A stretch of 64,000 nt of DNA from an uncultured Spirochaetaceae bacterium (GCA_944390725.1 CALXQU010000005.1:1-64000), one strand, 5' to 3'. Shown: positions 1 through 8,616, numbered from the stretch's first letter. The notes: generated by a model from the sequence alone, not told the origin. Translations and numbers: made by a program.

Positions 1-104
1 CTTTTGGCTTTTGGACGGCGGAGATCTTTTATATCCCTAATCAGGCCGAGAACCTCTTTCAAGATCCGCAGGAGCACTAGAGCAAGCTCTAATACTACTT
101 TCAT
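1..104 (-). CDS. Small hydrophobic protein, cut by window edge
   Basis: Reading leftward from an ATG at 104, at least 34 codons stay open to the window edge. A strong ribosome binding site (GGAGGTG) lies 10-15 bases upstream. The N-terminus (MKVVLELALVLLRILKEV) is an amphipathic or hydrophobic helix followed by a basic segment, so a small membrane-associated protein is possible. It lies downstream of the integrase on the same strand and probably belongs to the same element. I do not recognise a family, and the 3' part is missing. Confidence 0.4.
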   Translation of the reverse strand, partial: MKVVLELALVLLRILKEVLGLIRDIKDLRRPKAK

Positions 105-230
105 TCTGGTCTTTCACCTCCTTTCCCATGGTGGATTAGGAAGATTGCTCTCCCTCCACAGGATAGAGGTCACCGTCTGTCATCTGCTGACGACTAATGA
201 AAGCAATTTACCAGAGTGAACAACTTACGT

Positions 231-1466
231 TCAAGATAATTTCGGGAAGGTAATGATATTGCTTGCGACCTTTCCGACTTCAAGGACTTTCTCCCTTATC
301 TCATGCGTGTAGTTGTCGCTCATTCTCTCACTCTGATGCCCAACAACCAGACGGAGATTGCTGTCATCAACCTCTCCTCTGAGCATTGAATTGAAGAAGT
401 GCCTGAGAGAATGGAAGTCTATGTTTCTCTCCTTCCTCTTCTCCTCCGTGATACCGATAGCAGCAAGAGCTGCATAGTAGTACTTGTTGATGTAACTGCC
501 AGCTATTGGAGTATCGGCAGAATTATCAGACCAGAAGATAAGACCATTCTTGTGAGGATTGGAATCTGCCATTTTCACAAGTTCCTTAGCTAGTGATTTA
601 GATACAGGGACATGGCGTACACGCTTCCCTTTTGTCGATTTGAAACCATCAGTTTTCGCGAAGCTCTCGCTGACTGTGATTATAGCCTGATCCTCATACT
701 CAACGTTATTCTCAACAAACTCAATTGCCTCTTTCTTCAGAGCCCTTATTTCGCCTTGTCTCATACCTGTTGTAGCTGCAAGAACAACAGCAAGATAGAT
801 CTTCATGCTGATACGTCCTGCAAAGCCTTCTTTTCTAAGGTATTCAAGAACTGCTTCAACCTCACCCTTGGTAGGGATTCCCCTATCCTTCTGGTTGCGT
901 TCGAGCATTGAGATATTCTGCATCGGGTTTGTCTTTATCAAGCCTCTTGAGAAAGCTTCATTCAAAGGCTTCTGTACAGAAAGAATTACATTGTTGATCG
1001 TTGAGTTTGAGATACTTCCTTCATCGATTAAAGCGATTATAACATTCTCGATATCACTCTGAGTGACTCCATTAAGTTTAAGATCCTGATTGATATGAGG
1101 AAGGAAGTTCTTCTTGAATGTTCCAAGCATATTCAGACAATGATCTCTTCCTATGCTTCCTTTCTTAGTCTTGTTCTTCAGCTTGACATAAGATGAGTTA
1201 TCAAAGTCCCAAAAGTTCAGGACATACTCAACGAAGTTTGGTGATTTCTTCTCCTTATTCGTCAGCCCTTCCTCATAAGCTCTGACAGCAATGGCTGCTG
1301 CTGCACTCCTTGTGCCGATGCGTCTGAAACTATCATCTCCGAGCTTTGTTCTGAGTATCTCAATGCTTATTCCTGCATCGTAGCTCTTCTTCTCTGGATT
1401 CCAGAAACGAACATAATAGTAGACACCCTTTGTCCTGTGCCTCTTGTACAATGAAAACCTGACCAT
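231..1466 (-). CDS. int: Tyrosine recombinase (phage/ICE-type integrase)
   Basis: Site-specific recombinase of about 411 residues that would integrate and excise a mobile element. The catalytic set is visible: Arg in TGMRQGEI (about 237), His-x-x-Arg in FHSLRH (about 353-356), His in VGHQ (about 378) and the nucleophile Tyr in SDNYTH (about 387). The N-terminal 190 residues hold the arm-binding and core-binding regions. Two start codons are adjacent (1469 and 1466). The second has the better spacing from AAGGAGG. The gene lies beside the 3' end of a tRNA-Val gene and points away from it, the usual layout of tRNA-targeting elements. It is outside the Mu-like prophage, so it is not that phage's recombinase. 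The rest of its element lies left of the window. Confidence 0.9.
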   Translation of the reverse strand: MVRFSLYKRHRTKGVYYYVRFWNPEKKSYDAGISIEILRTKLGDDSFRRIGTRSAAAAIAVRAYEEGLTNKEKKSPNFVEYVLNFWDFDNSSYVKLKNKTKKGSIGRDHCLNMLGTFKKNFLPHINQDLKLNGVTQSDIENVIIALIDEGSISNSTINNVILSVQKPLNEAFSRGLIKTNPMQNISMLERNQKDRGIPTKGEVEAVLEYLRKEGFAGRISMKIYLAVVLAATTGMRQGEIRALKKEAIEFVENNVEYEDQAIITVSESFAKTDGFKSTKGKRVRHVPVSKSLAKELVKMADSNPHKNGLIFWSDNSADTPIAGSYINKYYYAALAAIGITEEKRKERNIDFHSLRHFFNSMLRGEVDDSNLRLVVGHQSERMSDNYTHEIREKVLEVGKVASNIITFPKLS

Positions 1467-1525
1467 CATTTTCCTCCTTCAAAGAAGCAAAAGGCGGAAA
1501 TAATTCCAGAATTTTCGGTTCCAAC

Positions 1526-1545
1526 ATGCTACCAAATATGCTACC
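1526..1545. repeat. Direct repeat ATGCTACC x2 upstream of int
   Basis: ATGCTACC occurs at 1526-1533 and 1538-1545, 12 bp apart start to start. It sits between the integrase start and the tRNA terminator. A 7-bp inverted repeat (TTTACAA/TTGTAAA, 1551-1567) follows. Position and spacing suit integrase arm-type sites or an operator at the element end. This is inference, because the matching att site on the far side of the element is not in the window. Confidence 0.4.
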
Positions 1546-1570
1546 CGAGGTTTACAAGCCTTGTAAAGCA

Positions 1571-1616
1571 TAAAAGAAAAGGCATCTTAATTACTTATAC
1601 AGTAACAAGATGCCTT
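1571..1616 (-). terminator. Rho-independent terminator of tRNA-Val
   Basis: A perfect 10-bp stem (AAGGCATCTT/AAGATGCCTT, 1579-1588 with 1607-1616) begins three bases beyond the tRNA 3' end. On the minus strand it is followed by a T-rich tract. Confidence 0.8.
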
Positions 1617-1618
1617 AA

Positions 1619-1690
1619 TGGGCGATGGCAGGATCGAACTGCCGACTTCCACGATGTCAACGTGACACTCTCCCGCTGAGTTAACCGCCC
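1619..1690 (-). tRNA. tRNA-Val (anticodon GAC)
   Basis: A 72-nt cloverleaf on the minus strand. The acceptor stem GGGCGGU pairs with AUCGCCC (one G-U), the D stem is ACUC/GAGU, and the anticodon loop UUGACAU sits on a 5-bp stem. The T arm is GGCAG-UUCGAUC-CUGCC and the discriminator is A. Anticodon GAC reads GUC/GUU valine codons. CCA is not encoded. A terminator follows at once, and the neighbouring integrase suggests the 3' half may serve as an attachment site. Confidence 0.95.
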
Positions 1691-1700
1691 GTGCTTGAGT

Positions 1701-1729
1701 AATCTAGCATACTTCAGGTTCTGTGTAAA
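1701..1729 (-). promoter_or_regulatory. Promoter of tRNA-Val
   Basis: On the minus strand, TTTACA (1724-1729), a 17-bp spacer and TAGATT (1701-1706) preceded by TGC give a sigma70-type promoter with an extended -10. Transcription would start a few bases before the tRNA. Confidence 0.6.
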
Positions 1730-1768
1730 TAGGATTCAGCTACTTTTTCGCAATTACCTTTTTCGCAA

Positions 1769-2548
1769 TTATGCAGGCCCGAAGGATGCCTTGATGTAGG
1801 CTATCCTCTCCTTCACCATCCTTTCGGATACCGGATTATGGAAGAACTCATCGAATCCATGGCAGCTGCCTTTGACGAAATGATAGCTGACAGGAACGCC
1901 TGCCGCCCTGAGGCGCATCGCATATTCCGTCCCCTCATCACGGAGGCTGTCATACTCCTCCACCTCGACATAGGCGGGAGGAAGCCCGGCCAGGTCACCG
2001 CGTTCCGCAGGGGACGTGTCCGCTTTCAGGATTTCCCACATCCTCCTTGTCAGCTTCCCATTCCAGACAGGGCTGTCCAGGAAGCGCTTCATCGACTCGG
2101 TCTGCATCCTCCTGTCCAGGACAGGATAGACAAGGAACTGGAAACGCAGCCGTATTCCTTCATCCGCTGCCCATTGGGCAAGCGATGCGGCAAGGCAGCC
2201 GCCCGCGCTGTCCCCTCCGGCAGCGATCCGGGATGTATCCATGCCAAGCCGGCCTCCTTCACGGATGGCATACAGCAATGCCGTCCTGCAGTCATCATCC
2301 TGCGCAGGATAAAGATACCTGTCGCTCGTCCTGTAGCGGATTACCATGACCGCACATCCGGCACCGAGCGCATACTCCATGCATAGGCGGTAAAGGCCGC
2401 TATCGGCTTCATAGAAGAAGCCTCCGCCGTGGATATAGATAAGAAGCGGAGGATCGGGAACGGCTTCAGGCCTGTAGAGGATATACGGGACGGTATCCGC
2501 TATCCCCTCCTGGGCGGAAAGCCCTGCCAGCGCCTTCGGCATCGGTGC
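1769..2548 (-). pseudogene. Alpha/beta-hydrolase (esterase), 3' portion split by prophage
   Basis: The last 259 codons of a host carboxylesterase of the hormone-sensitive-lipase/acetyl-esterase type. Visible motifs are the oxyanion HGGGFF, the nucleophile elbow GGDSAGG, and the C-terminal His in CHGFDEF with an upstream acidic region. The 5' portion is at 39712-39870 on the far side of the Mu-like prophage. After removal of the prophage and one copy of GTGCA, the two parts rejoin in frame (...NAFLMH + APMPKALAG...) to give a 312-residue protein. In the lysogen the reading frame also stays open into phage DNA up to an ATG at 2599, adding 17 phage-encoded residues. Any product from that start would lack the N-terminal membrane segment and the native promoter. 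Confidence 0.85.
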
Positions 2549-2553
2549 GTGCA
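2549..2553. repeat. Target site duplication GTGCA, left copy
   Basis: GTGCA lies directly outside the phage terminus TGTACA and is repeated directly outside the right terminus (39712-39716). Five base pairs is the duplication length made by Mu-type transposases. Confidence 0.85.
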
Positions 2554-2667
2554 TGTACAATCCAAAATTTTTTGACAATGAAATCTCACTTTTTGACAAG
2601 AAATCCCACTCGATTTGACAATTTTTCGTGGTTTACCGTGGTTTAAAGTGTTATTTCGTGGTCGAAA
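2554..2667. repeat. Left transposition end with repeated transposase-type sites
   Basis: TTTGACAA occurs at 2571-2578, 2592-2599 and 2614-2621, 21 and 22 bp apart, the footprint size of MuA/TnsB-type sites. CGTGGTTTACC, CGTGGTTTAAA and CGTGGTCGAAA follow at 2627, 2637 and 2657. A TGTACA terminus with TGACAA repeats is also a feature of Tn7-family TnsB ends (established knowledge). Use by this transposase is inferred. ATTAAACC/ATTAAACT lies at 2769-2786, before the first gene. Confidence 0.6.
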
Positions 2668-2797
2668 AAGCCTCTTTTTGCTGGTTTAAACCGCCATGGA
2701 TAAGCCTTTCCGCAATCCACTTTTCGGCCTATTTCAGAGCCCAAATATCATCGCCCCAGGAGAAGCTGATTAAACCTTATTAAACTCTTCAGTAAAC

Positions 2798-3505
2798 TTA
2801 GAAAAGATACAGCTGATGCTCTTCAGGAGCCTCTGCTGGCGGTTTCCTGAAATCAAGCTCAATAGGTATCGCAAAATTAACCATCTCGCAATCAACAAGA
2901 AGATCCAGAAGCTCTGGATACTCAATAACATCGGTATTGAGGACTCGCCTTTCTAACCGTTCTCCTAGCTTCCAGCAGAGCCAATCATCCCGGATTCCAA
3001 GAAGCCTTGCATAATCAGCAGAAAGTGCCTTTAACGGCAGATTCAACTCATCGAGATAATACCAATCTACTTTATCCTGCTCTTCCCCTGGAAGATCATC
3101 ATACTCTTCCTTCTTATCTTTAGACAAAAGCAAAGGGATTGCTTCCAATGGAATGTGCTGGTTCTGTAGGGATCTCACAACATGGCCGATTTCCCCATTG
3201 AAATTCAGATCATAAACACCTTCTATATCGGTGATCCTGTGAGCATTAAGGTATTCAATAGAAACCTCAAGCCAGTCACTATCTGCGAAGCGTAGAATGG
3301 CCGTATATGGCACTCTATACTCTCCAGCAAGAAACAATGCATCCAGCCTATAGGTATCTATTGCATATCTTACCTGCGACTCTGAAAGCCCGAGATATTT
3401 GCGGCACTGCGATATAGAGTAGAAAAGGATACCGCTCTCCGCATTTCTACGGAGAACAGTATCCAAAGATTCTTCATTGATATCGAATAGGAAGCCTTCA
3501 AGCAT
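2798..3505 (-). CDS. Early phage protein with excisionase-like HTH
   Basis: 235-residue protein at the distal end of the early operon, next to the left phage end. Its ATG overlaps the DUF3164 stop codon (TGATG), so it is translationally coupled. Residues about 30-70 (QCRKYLGLSESQVRYAI, then EYRVPYTAILRF) look like a MerR/excisionase-type helix-turn-helix followed by a wing. The rest is acidic and not recognised. A role in regulation or in ordering the transposition ends is possible from position only. No other family assignment is offered. Confidence 0.65.
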   Translation of the reverse strand: MLEGFLFDINEESLDTVLRRNAESGILFYSISQCRKYLGLSESQVRYAIDTYRLDALFLAGEYRVPYTAILRFADSDWLEVSIEYLNAHRITDIEGVYDLNFNGEIGHVVRSLQNQHIPLEAIPLLLSKDKKEEYDDLPGEEQDKVDWYYLDELNLPLKALSADYARLLGIRDDWLCWKLGERLERRVLNTDVIEYPELLDLLVDCEMVNFAIPIELDFRKPPAEAPEEHQLYLF

Positions 3506-4119
3506 CAAGCTATCACCGCGAAATCCAGAGGTACATATTCCATCGTACCTTCAGCATTCTGCTTATACAGTCTGAGACACGATTTCGAGCTCTTTACGAC
3601 TATGGAATCTGCTATTATATCCATAGCCTTCTTCCAGCGTTCATCATCAATGCGAAGCGAACGAAGCTTGAGAATTGAACGAACATCGAGAACCCCTTGC
3701 TTCACACGGAAAGCAGATGTGACAAGCTGCTTTATGTCAAAGCTTGCATCCTTAATCTCATCCTCAAGATATTCATCTATCAGCTCTTTTGCCGCAATGA
3801 CATTCTCGTCAAGGTAAATACTCTCGCTAATACTTATCACAATCCTGGTCTTTCCATCATAGGAGGTCAGGGTTATATTGCCTTTATTGCCCTTCAGCTT
3901 AACGCCATATTTCTCGCCAATGAGCTCGATATATGCTCGGATCTCATCCTTGATTTCCTGGTTGAGCTGCTTCATCTTATCACGCATATCCACAATCTTA
4001 TCTGCAGCGCTCTCTACCAGATCATCCTTGAGTATATCCTGTGGCTTAATAGACGACTCTGGCATCCAGGCTCCTCTGGAATCTTCTCTGAAAATAACGC
4101 CATCAATTTCCTTCTTCAT
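3505..4119 (-). CDS. DUF3164 family early protein of Mu-like phages
   Basis: 204-residue protein matching the DUF3164 family, which is found in the early operon of Mu-like phages beside transposase and GemA genes. Features are an N-terminal segment with DSRGAWMPES, a predicted helical middle (DKIVDMRDKMKQLNQEI), a beta-rich GNKGNITLTSYDGKTRI segment and a C-terminal half ending in helices. The biochemical function of the family is not established. The start at 4119 has GGAGA upstream and lies within the end of the GemA-like gene. Confidence 0.8.
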   Translation of the reverse strand: MKKEIDGVIFREDSRGAWMPESSIKPQDILKDDLVESAADKIVDMRDKMKQLNQEIKDEIRAYIELIGEKYGVKLKGNKGNITLTSYDGKTRIVISISESIYLDENVIAAKELIDEYLEDEIKDASFDIKQLVTSAFRVKQGVLDVRSILKLRSLRIDDERWKKAMDIIADSIVVKSSKSCLRLYKQNAEGTMEYVPLDFAVIA

Positions 4120-4600
4120 CGTGTTTCTCCTTTTCTCTTATCTCGAGATATTTTCTGTATCGCCTGATCCAGCCTATTGCCTTCCTCAGTTCCTTATCAT
4201 CGCATGCGCGGAGGCTTTGCTTTCCTATGGTTTTCTCGACAAATCCCATAAGCCGTTTCTCCCATAGATCTTCACCGAAAAGAGCTTTTGCCTCGGCTAT
4301 TGTTATTGCGATTGTTCTTCTTCTGGAAACCTCATGTTCCTTAGCAGGATCTCCGCTCGGCTTGAACCCTGCCTGTATGAAGAAGCTATAAACCTTCTCA
4401 AGCTCGGGTTCTGCCATGAACCGACAGGATGAAGAGCCGAAGCTTTCCAGGATCCTCCTATATCTAGCCTCATCAAGCTGAACTGTTTTCTTTCCACAGT
4501 CCGGGCACTTTGGCCTAAACAGCACCTTTCCACAATCAGGGCATACGCGAGCGTTGTTCTTTGCTATATGGATGAGCTTTGTAAGCTTATTTCTATCCAT
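4103..4600 (-). CDS. GemA/gp16-like regulator (DUF1018) with zinc ribbon
   Basis: 165-residue protein whose opening (NKLTKLIHIAKNNARV) and ending (LRKAIGWIRRYRKYLEI) follow the Mu gp16/GemA pattern. In Mu, GemA modulates host gene expression and DNA relaxation. An extra feature is a CPDC-x8-CPDC zinc ribbon at residues 20-35, inserted after the first helix. The start at 4600 is chosen for the upstream GAGGAGGG. The gene overlaps both neighbours. The family assignment rests on pattern and on its position downstream of MuB. Confidence 0.7.
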   Translation of the reverse strand: MDRNKLTKLIHIAKNNARVCPDCGKVLFRPKCPDCGKKTVQLDEARYRRILESFGSSSCRFMAEPELEKVYSFFIQAGFKPSGDPAKEHEVSRRRTIAITIAEAKALFGEDLWEKRLMGFVEKTIGKQSLRACDDKELRKAIGWIRRYRKYLEIREKEKHDEEGN

Positions 4601-5345
4601 TGCTTCCCTCCTCCTCTGTGATAATGGATTCAGACACCTCATATCTGACAACAGGAGTCTCCTTCATGTCCCTTCCTTTTTCTGTAAGCCGGTAGACCTT
4701 CGGTTTCGATGGATTCCTGTCAACATAGGCCAGTTCAATAAGCCCATCCTGCCGATACTGTCTTACAAGCATGCGAACATAACGGTCGTTGCCGGCTTTA
4801 AGCTTTTTTGCCAGGTCCTGGACTGTAAAATCCTTTCTCATGGATCTGACAGCATTCCAGATGGATTCAGATTCAGTGCCGGTCCTTTTGCTCTTCTTCT
4901 TAGGACGCACAACAGCCTCTGAAACAAACAAATATACAGTAGGCTTTCCCTTGCTACGGGAGACAGCCCGAACGATATTCTCTTTTTCAAAGCTGTTGAG
5001 TATATGCCGGACCGTCGTGATAGAAAGTCCGGTCATAGAAGCAATCCTATCTACCGTGAAGCTTCTTTCTATCCGGATAGCCTTCCAGACCATATCTGAT
5101 TTGCTCAGCCCTGTATCCCCGCCTCCAACAAGAGATATGGAATCACCTTCTGTTTCAATCACACCTCTGGTCCTGAGTGCAATGAGAGCACTATGGAAGC
5201 AACCTACCGAAAGGTCTGCAAATGCATTTCTGAGGTCTGAAATACTGGAAGTACAGTTCTGCTGCTTTGCAAGATAAAGCTCAATCTGTTTAGTCGGCAG
5301 AGGTGTACCGAAAAGGATTTCCCTGTCAGCTGCGCCTAGCGGCAT
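4593..5345 (-). CDS. Winged-helix DNA-binding protein of the early operon
   Basis: 250-residue protein with at least two and probably three winged-helix units. One runs through SDMVWKAIRIERSFTVDRIASMTG and SITTVRHILNSFEKENIV (about 85-130). A second runs through SIWNAVRSMRKDFTVQDLAKKL and YVRMLVRQYRQDGLIELA (about 160-215), with a PKVYRLTEKGRD wing. The start at 5345 follows AAGGAGG with 6-base spacing and overlaps the end of the MuB gene. It replaces the small early genes seen in Mu. It could be an activator of late genes, since no Mor/C homologue is visible, but that is inference. Confidence 0.7.
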   Translation of the reverse strand: MPLGAADREILFGTPLPTKQIELYLAKQQNCTSSISDLRNAFADLSVGCFHSALIALRTRGVIETEGDSISLVGGGDTGLSKSDMVWKAIRIERSFTVDRIASMTGLSITTVRHILNSFEKENIVRAVSRSKGKPTVYLFVSEAVVRPKKKSKRTGTESESIWNAVRSMRKDFTVQDLAKKLKAGNDRYVRMLVRQYRQDGLIELAYVDRNPSKPKVYRLTEKGRDMKETPVVRYEVSESIITEEEGSNG

Positions 5346-6240
5346 CGACAACCTCCTTAGTTACGGACGAAATTCCGTTCTGGTTCATTATCGTCACGAT
5401 ATGCTGCATATCATTGACAGCGACCCTGAAATCACGCCCACACATAGTAATAAGCTTCTTTGCGATATCTACATCAATCGAAAGGCCGCAAGCCTTCTTA
5501 TAGAGGGCGATAACCGTAGCAGTATCTATCGGTTTGAATGTGATGACAGGCTTTCTAATTCTTGATTCAATCCTATCTGCCTTTCTGACTGTAGAAGCAA
5601 GGCTCTCTTCTCCTACCAGAAGCAGAGGAACGCTCGCATTCTCATTGAGCGTTCTGAGATCCTCCAGGATTGGAAGAGGAACCCTGTCTGCCTCATCTAT
5701 GATTATGAGCTTGCGACATACGGATGTTGCCTCCTCGATAAGCTTAATATTCCCGAAGTATGTTCCTGCAGAACGGCCTACCAGTTCTTCTGCAATACGT
5801 CTGAAAAGAGAAGTCCTGGCAAATCCCATATAGAGGACATAGACAGCATCCATATGCTCTACCGCATAGCGTTTAACAGCCGTTGTCTTACCGTATCCGG
5901 CCTTCCCGAGAACCATGCCTATCGAAGCATTCAGAAGTGATTCCGGAGCAATAAGCCCATCTGCGAGATTAAACACTGCATTGCAGTTGTCCGTCATTAT
6001 TACGGCATTGGTATCAATGGATATTGCCGGGGATGATATTTCCTCATCCTCGAGATATTCCTCTGGGATATATCCGTTTACGGAAAGATACCTATATACC
6101 TCCGCAACCTTGCCCTGCCAGTTCTCGTATTTCTTTCCTGCAATCAGCGATACCTGGGTCTTTGACCACCCCATCTTGTTGCTGATATCCGCCTGTGTAA
6201 GCCCTGTGATTTCCAGCAGCTTGCTAAGATCCATTGTCAT
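5326..6240 (-). CDS. MuB-like AAA+ ATPase, transposition target selector
   Basis: 304-residue ATPase that would bind target DNA and deliver it to the transposase. An N-terminal HTH (GLTQADISNKMGWSKTQVSL, about 13-32) is followed by an AAA domain with Walker A GKAGYGKTT (112-120) and Walker B LIIIDEAD (178-185). Sensor-type residues follow, and a helical C-terminal domain ends the protein, as in Mu B. The start at 6240 overlaps the transposase stop codon and has AGGAGG upstream. Its place directly after the transposase is the canonical A-B arrangement. Confidence 0.92.
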   Translation of the reverse strand: MTMDLSKLLEITGLTQADISNKMGWSKTQVSLIAGKKYENWQGKVAEVYRYLSVNGYIPEEYLEDEEISSPAISIDTNAVIMTDNCNAVFNLADGLIAPESLLNASIGMVLGKAGYGKTTAVKRYAVEHMDAVYVLYMGFARTSLFRRIAEELVGRSAGTYFGNIKLIEEATSVCRKLIIIDEADRVPLPILEDLRTLNENASVPLLLVGEESLASTVRKADRIESRIRKPVITFKPIDTATVIALYKKACGLSIDVDIAKKLITMCGRDFRVAVNDMQHIVTIMNQNGISSVTKEVVDAARRS

Positions 6241-8354
6241 ACGGCACCTCCTGCCTTCATATATGCTTCCCAATATTCAGAATTCTCCTGATACTCCTCT
6301 CCAAGCTTGTATCTCTCGCAGAATTCTCTATCCTTCTCATCGAGCTCGAAATTCCCAATAAGCATGTCGCAGCACCACCTGAAGCGCTCGAACGACGATC
6401 CGAAAAGAGGCCTTACCGGCTTTATCCTTGGAGCCTTTGGCTGCTCTTCCAAAGCCGGGATGTCTTCCTGCGGTCTTTCCTCCTCGAGGCATTCCAGCGC
6501 CATATCAGCCTTCTCTATCTCCGTCGGCAGCCTCTTCTCATCTCTAGGCTTTCCTGTTTCCGGGGAAGCAAGAATGGCAAAGCTCTCGCGAACAGTCTTC
6601 ATGCACCTTCGCTTCCAACCGATAGCTTCTGACAGCTTCTTCTCATCGAGCATATCAATCGCTTCAACGGCTTTGAGCGCTCTTATCCTGCTTCCTGGCT
6701 CCGCTTCTGGGAATACGGCATATGCATGGCTCATATCCATTGCGTTATATCGGACCTCAATGGATTCTCCCTCATGAAGCACAAGGCCAACATCCAGAAG
6801 ACGCCCATTCACATTCTTCAGATCCTCTCCGATGAAATCGATGCCGTCGATGGTAACCCTGCCCTTCCTGATCTTTGCTTTCTTCCTGGAAAGAAATATG
6901 AAATCAAGATCTGCACGGCTCTCTGGATACACAGGCCTCCAGCCCTTCCTTATCCATTCGTTCACTTTCTCAAGAGGCGTCATGCCAAGAGATGAATGCC
7001 GCGTGGCCTCATATTCAGAGATGGTTATAATCATCTCCCTGACAAATTCCTCGAGAGTGAGGATTTCCTTGTTCTTTTTCTGTCTTTCAAGGACAGCAGA
7101 TTCTTTCTCCTCCTGATCTGCCGGACATCCTGGAGTAACAACATGCCCTGGAATGCCACGTTCGGCCATCTTCATTTCAAGCGTGCTGAAGAGCCTCTCA
7201 ATAGGTTTTGCCTTCGCATTCTTAACCTGGGCATATATTCTTCGGTATTTATTCCTCCAGGCCTTCTCATCCGAGGCGATATCAACGATATTCCCATCTG
7301 GATCTTCAACTGCATATCGCCCATCAGAGGTCTTATAGAGCTCTGAGAGATCAAACATACGGCTTTTTCCTCCAGTCAGTCTGATGATTTCATCAATGAC
7401 AGTTACCACAGCATTCGAGCACTCCGACGTTCCATTGTCGTTATATGTGGCCTTGAAATATCCAAACCGTGATATAGCCATATACAAGGCATTCAAAACC
7501 GTTTCCGAACTGTAATCCTCGTCAACGGCAATTCCAGCAACACAGCGGGTGGCAGCATCTTCCCAGACATAAAAAGTCGGCCTGAAGTAATAGGGATTTT
7601 CGGCATTCCTGTCATCCACTACCCAGAAATCCGCAATATGCTGATCCCCGATAAGAACAGCAGCAGGCTCAAGAGAATCCCAGTTACGCTTGATGTAGAA
7701 ATAGTTATCCAGCGCTCTGTTGCCGCCGATTGCATACCTTGTAATTATCGAAGGAATATCCTTGAGAATACGGAAGGCTGAGGATCTGGAACCAATTCTC
7801 CAGTTCATTCTCTGCGCTTCGCTCTGAACGGCATGCCATGCAGCTTCCTTGCTGTCGATATTCCTATCTTTCATAAGCTGCAGATAGAATGCTCTCATAT
7901 AATCGATAGCTTCATTGTCCCAGACCCTAGATTCCTGCCTCGCCCGCTCTCCTCTCACCACTCCGTACTCAGCGACATCACGGATGGCTCGCCTCACAGT
8001 AGAATCAGAAACGCCAAAGAATGCAGCAGTCATAGCGACCCTCTTTGATTCGGGGAACGTCATGAGCCCATCCGCATACCTAGCAATCTCGAGTCTGCGT
8101 TTCTCCTTCGAGGTAAGCTTTCTACCCAGTGCCGTTTCTGCATATTCTGAAACACAGGTATCAGGCAGTACGGACGGAACCGAAGGTCCTGTCACGACAA
8201 GCGCCCGCCACTCGGAAGGCAGAGAATCAACATCGATCTCGATGCTTTTTCCATCAATCTTCCTGGACGCAATCTTTTCCTCTTTTGCTAGGAGCTGAAT
8301 CTTACGAACAGAACATCCAACTCTAGCAGAGAGGTCCTTTGGTTTAATCCACAT
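6237..8354 (-). CDS. MuA-like DDE transposase
   Basis: 705-residue transposase that would join the phage ends to target DNA for integration and replicative transposition. The N-terminus has a MuA-type HTH (VGCSVRKIQLLAKEEKI) and a second HTH around 110-130. The catalytic core shows Asp in LIGDQH (about 237), Asp in TYNDNG (about 306) and Glu in KPIERLFSTLE (about 386). A beta-barrel-like segment (about 480-560) and a C-terminal tail for MuB contact follow. The chosen ATG at 8354 follows AAGGGGG. Upstream in-frame codons overlap the preceding gene and lack such a site. Its DDE core and the 5-bp duplication agree. Confidence 0.95.
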   Translation of the reverse strand: MWIKPKDLSARVGCSVRKIQLLAKEEKIASRKIDGKSIEIDVDSLPSEWRALVVTGPSVPSVLPDTCVSEYAETALGRKLTSKEKRRLEIARYADGLMTFPESKRVAMTAAFFGVSDSTVRRAIRDVAEYGVVRGERARQESRVWDNEAIDYMRAFYLQLMKDRNIDSKEAAWHAVQSEAQRMNWRIGSRSSAFRILKDIPSIITRYAIGGNRALDNYFYIKRNWDSLEPAAVLIGDQHIADFWVVDDRNAENPYYFRPTFYVWEDAATRCVAGIAVDEDYSSETVLNALYMAISRFGYFKATYNDNGTSECSNAVVTVIDEIIRLTGGKSRMFDLSELYKTSDGRYAVEDPDGNIVDIASDEKAWRNKYRRIYAQVKNAKAKPIERLFSTLEMKMAERGIPGHVVTPGCPADQEEKESAVLERQKKNKEILTLEEFVREMIITISEYEATRHSSLGMTPLEKVNEWIRKGWRPVYPESRADLDFIFLSRKKAKIRKGRVTIDGIDFIGEDLKNVNGRLLDVGLVLHEGESIEVRYNAMDMSHAYAVFPEAEPGSRIRALKAVEAIDMLDEKKLSEAIGWKRRCMKTVRESFAILASPETGKPRDEKRLPTEIEKADMALECLEEERPQEDIPALEEQPKAPRIKPVRPLFGSSFERFRWCCDMLIGNFELDEKDREFCERYKLGEEYQENSEYWEAYMKAGGAV

Positions 8355-8616
8355 ATGAAAGCCCCCTTCTAAGAAGCGAATAACGGCCTCCGTCCTCGCA
8401 TAGCAGATAGCTATTGCCGGCAGCCGAAAGAAGCGCGTAGAATACTCCATCGGGAACTTTTGCTTTTGCCTTCAGATCCTTCTGCGATATCTCTTCAGGA
8501 TAGACTGGAATCAGAGAGGCAAAATGCTGGGCTCTTGCTGACGGCTGCGGTCTTCCCTTCTTCCCAAGGGAAGGCTGTGGCTCGATGCTGAAATCCCTGG
8601 TAGCGCCAATTATCAT
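8344..8616 (-). CDS. Small early protein, unrecognised
   Basis: 90-residue basic protein between the Ner-like gene and the transposase, overlapping the transposase start by 11 bases. The C-terminal half (EEISQKDLKAKAKVPDGVFYALL ending in GRYSLLRRG) could form a winged-helix fold. No family is recognised. Start and stop codons abut or overlap both neighbours, which supports a real gene in a polycistronic message. Confidence 0.6.
   Translation of the reverse strand: MIIGATRDFSIEPQPSLGKKGRPQPSARAQHFASLIPVYPEEISQKDLKAKAKVPDGVFYALLSAAGNSYLLCEDGGRYSLLRRGLSYVD

Noticed and set aside
231..1466. Tyrosine integrase as the recombinase of the DGR prophage
   Set aside because: It lies outside the GTGCA-bounded element, which has its own DDE transposase.
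1743..1771. Two copies of CTTTTTCGCAATTA as an attachment site
   Set aside because: They are a 15-bp tandem duplication across the esterase stop region and have no partner at the other phage junction.
2571..2621. Short regularly spaced repeats (TTTGACAA) as a CRISPR array
   Set aside because: Only three imperfect copies 21-22 bp apart, no spacers of uniform length and no cas genes. They lie at a transposon end.
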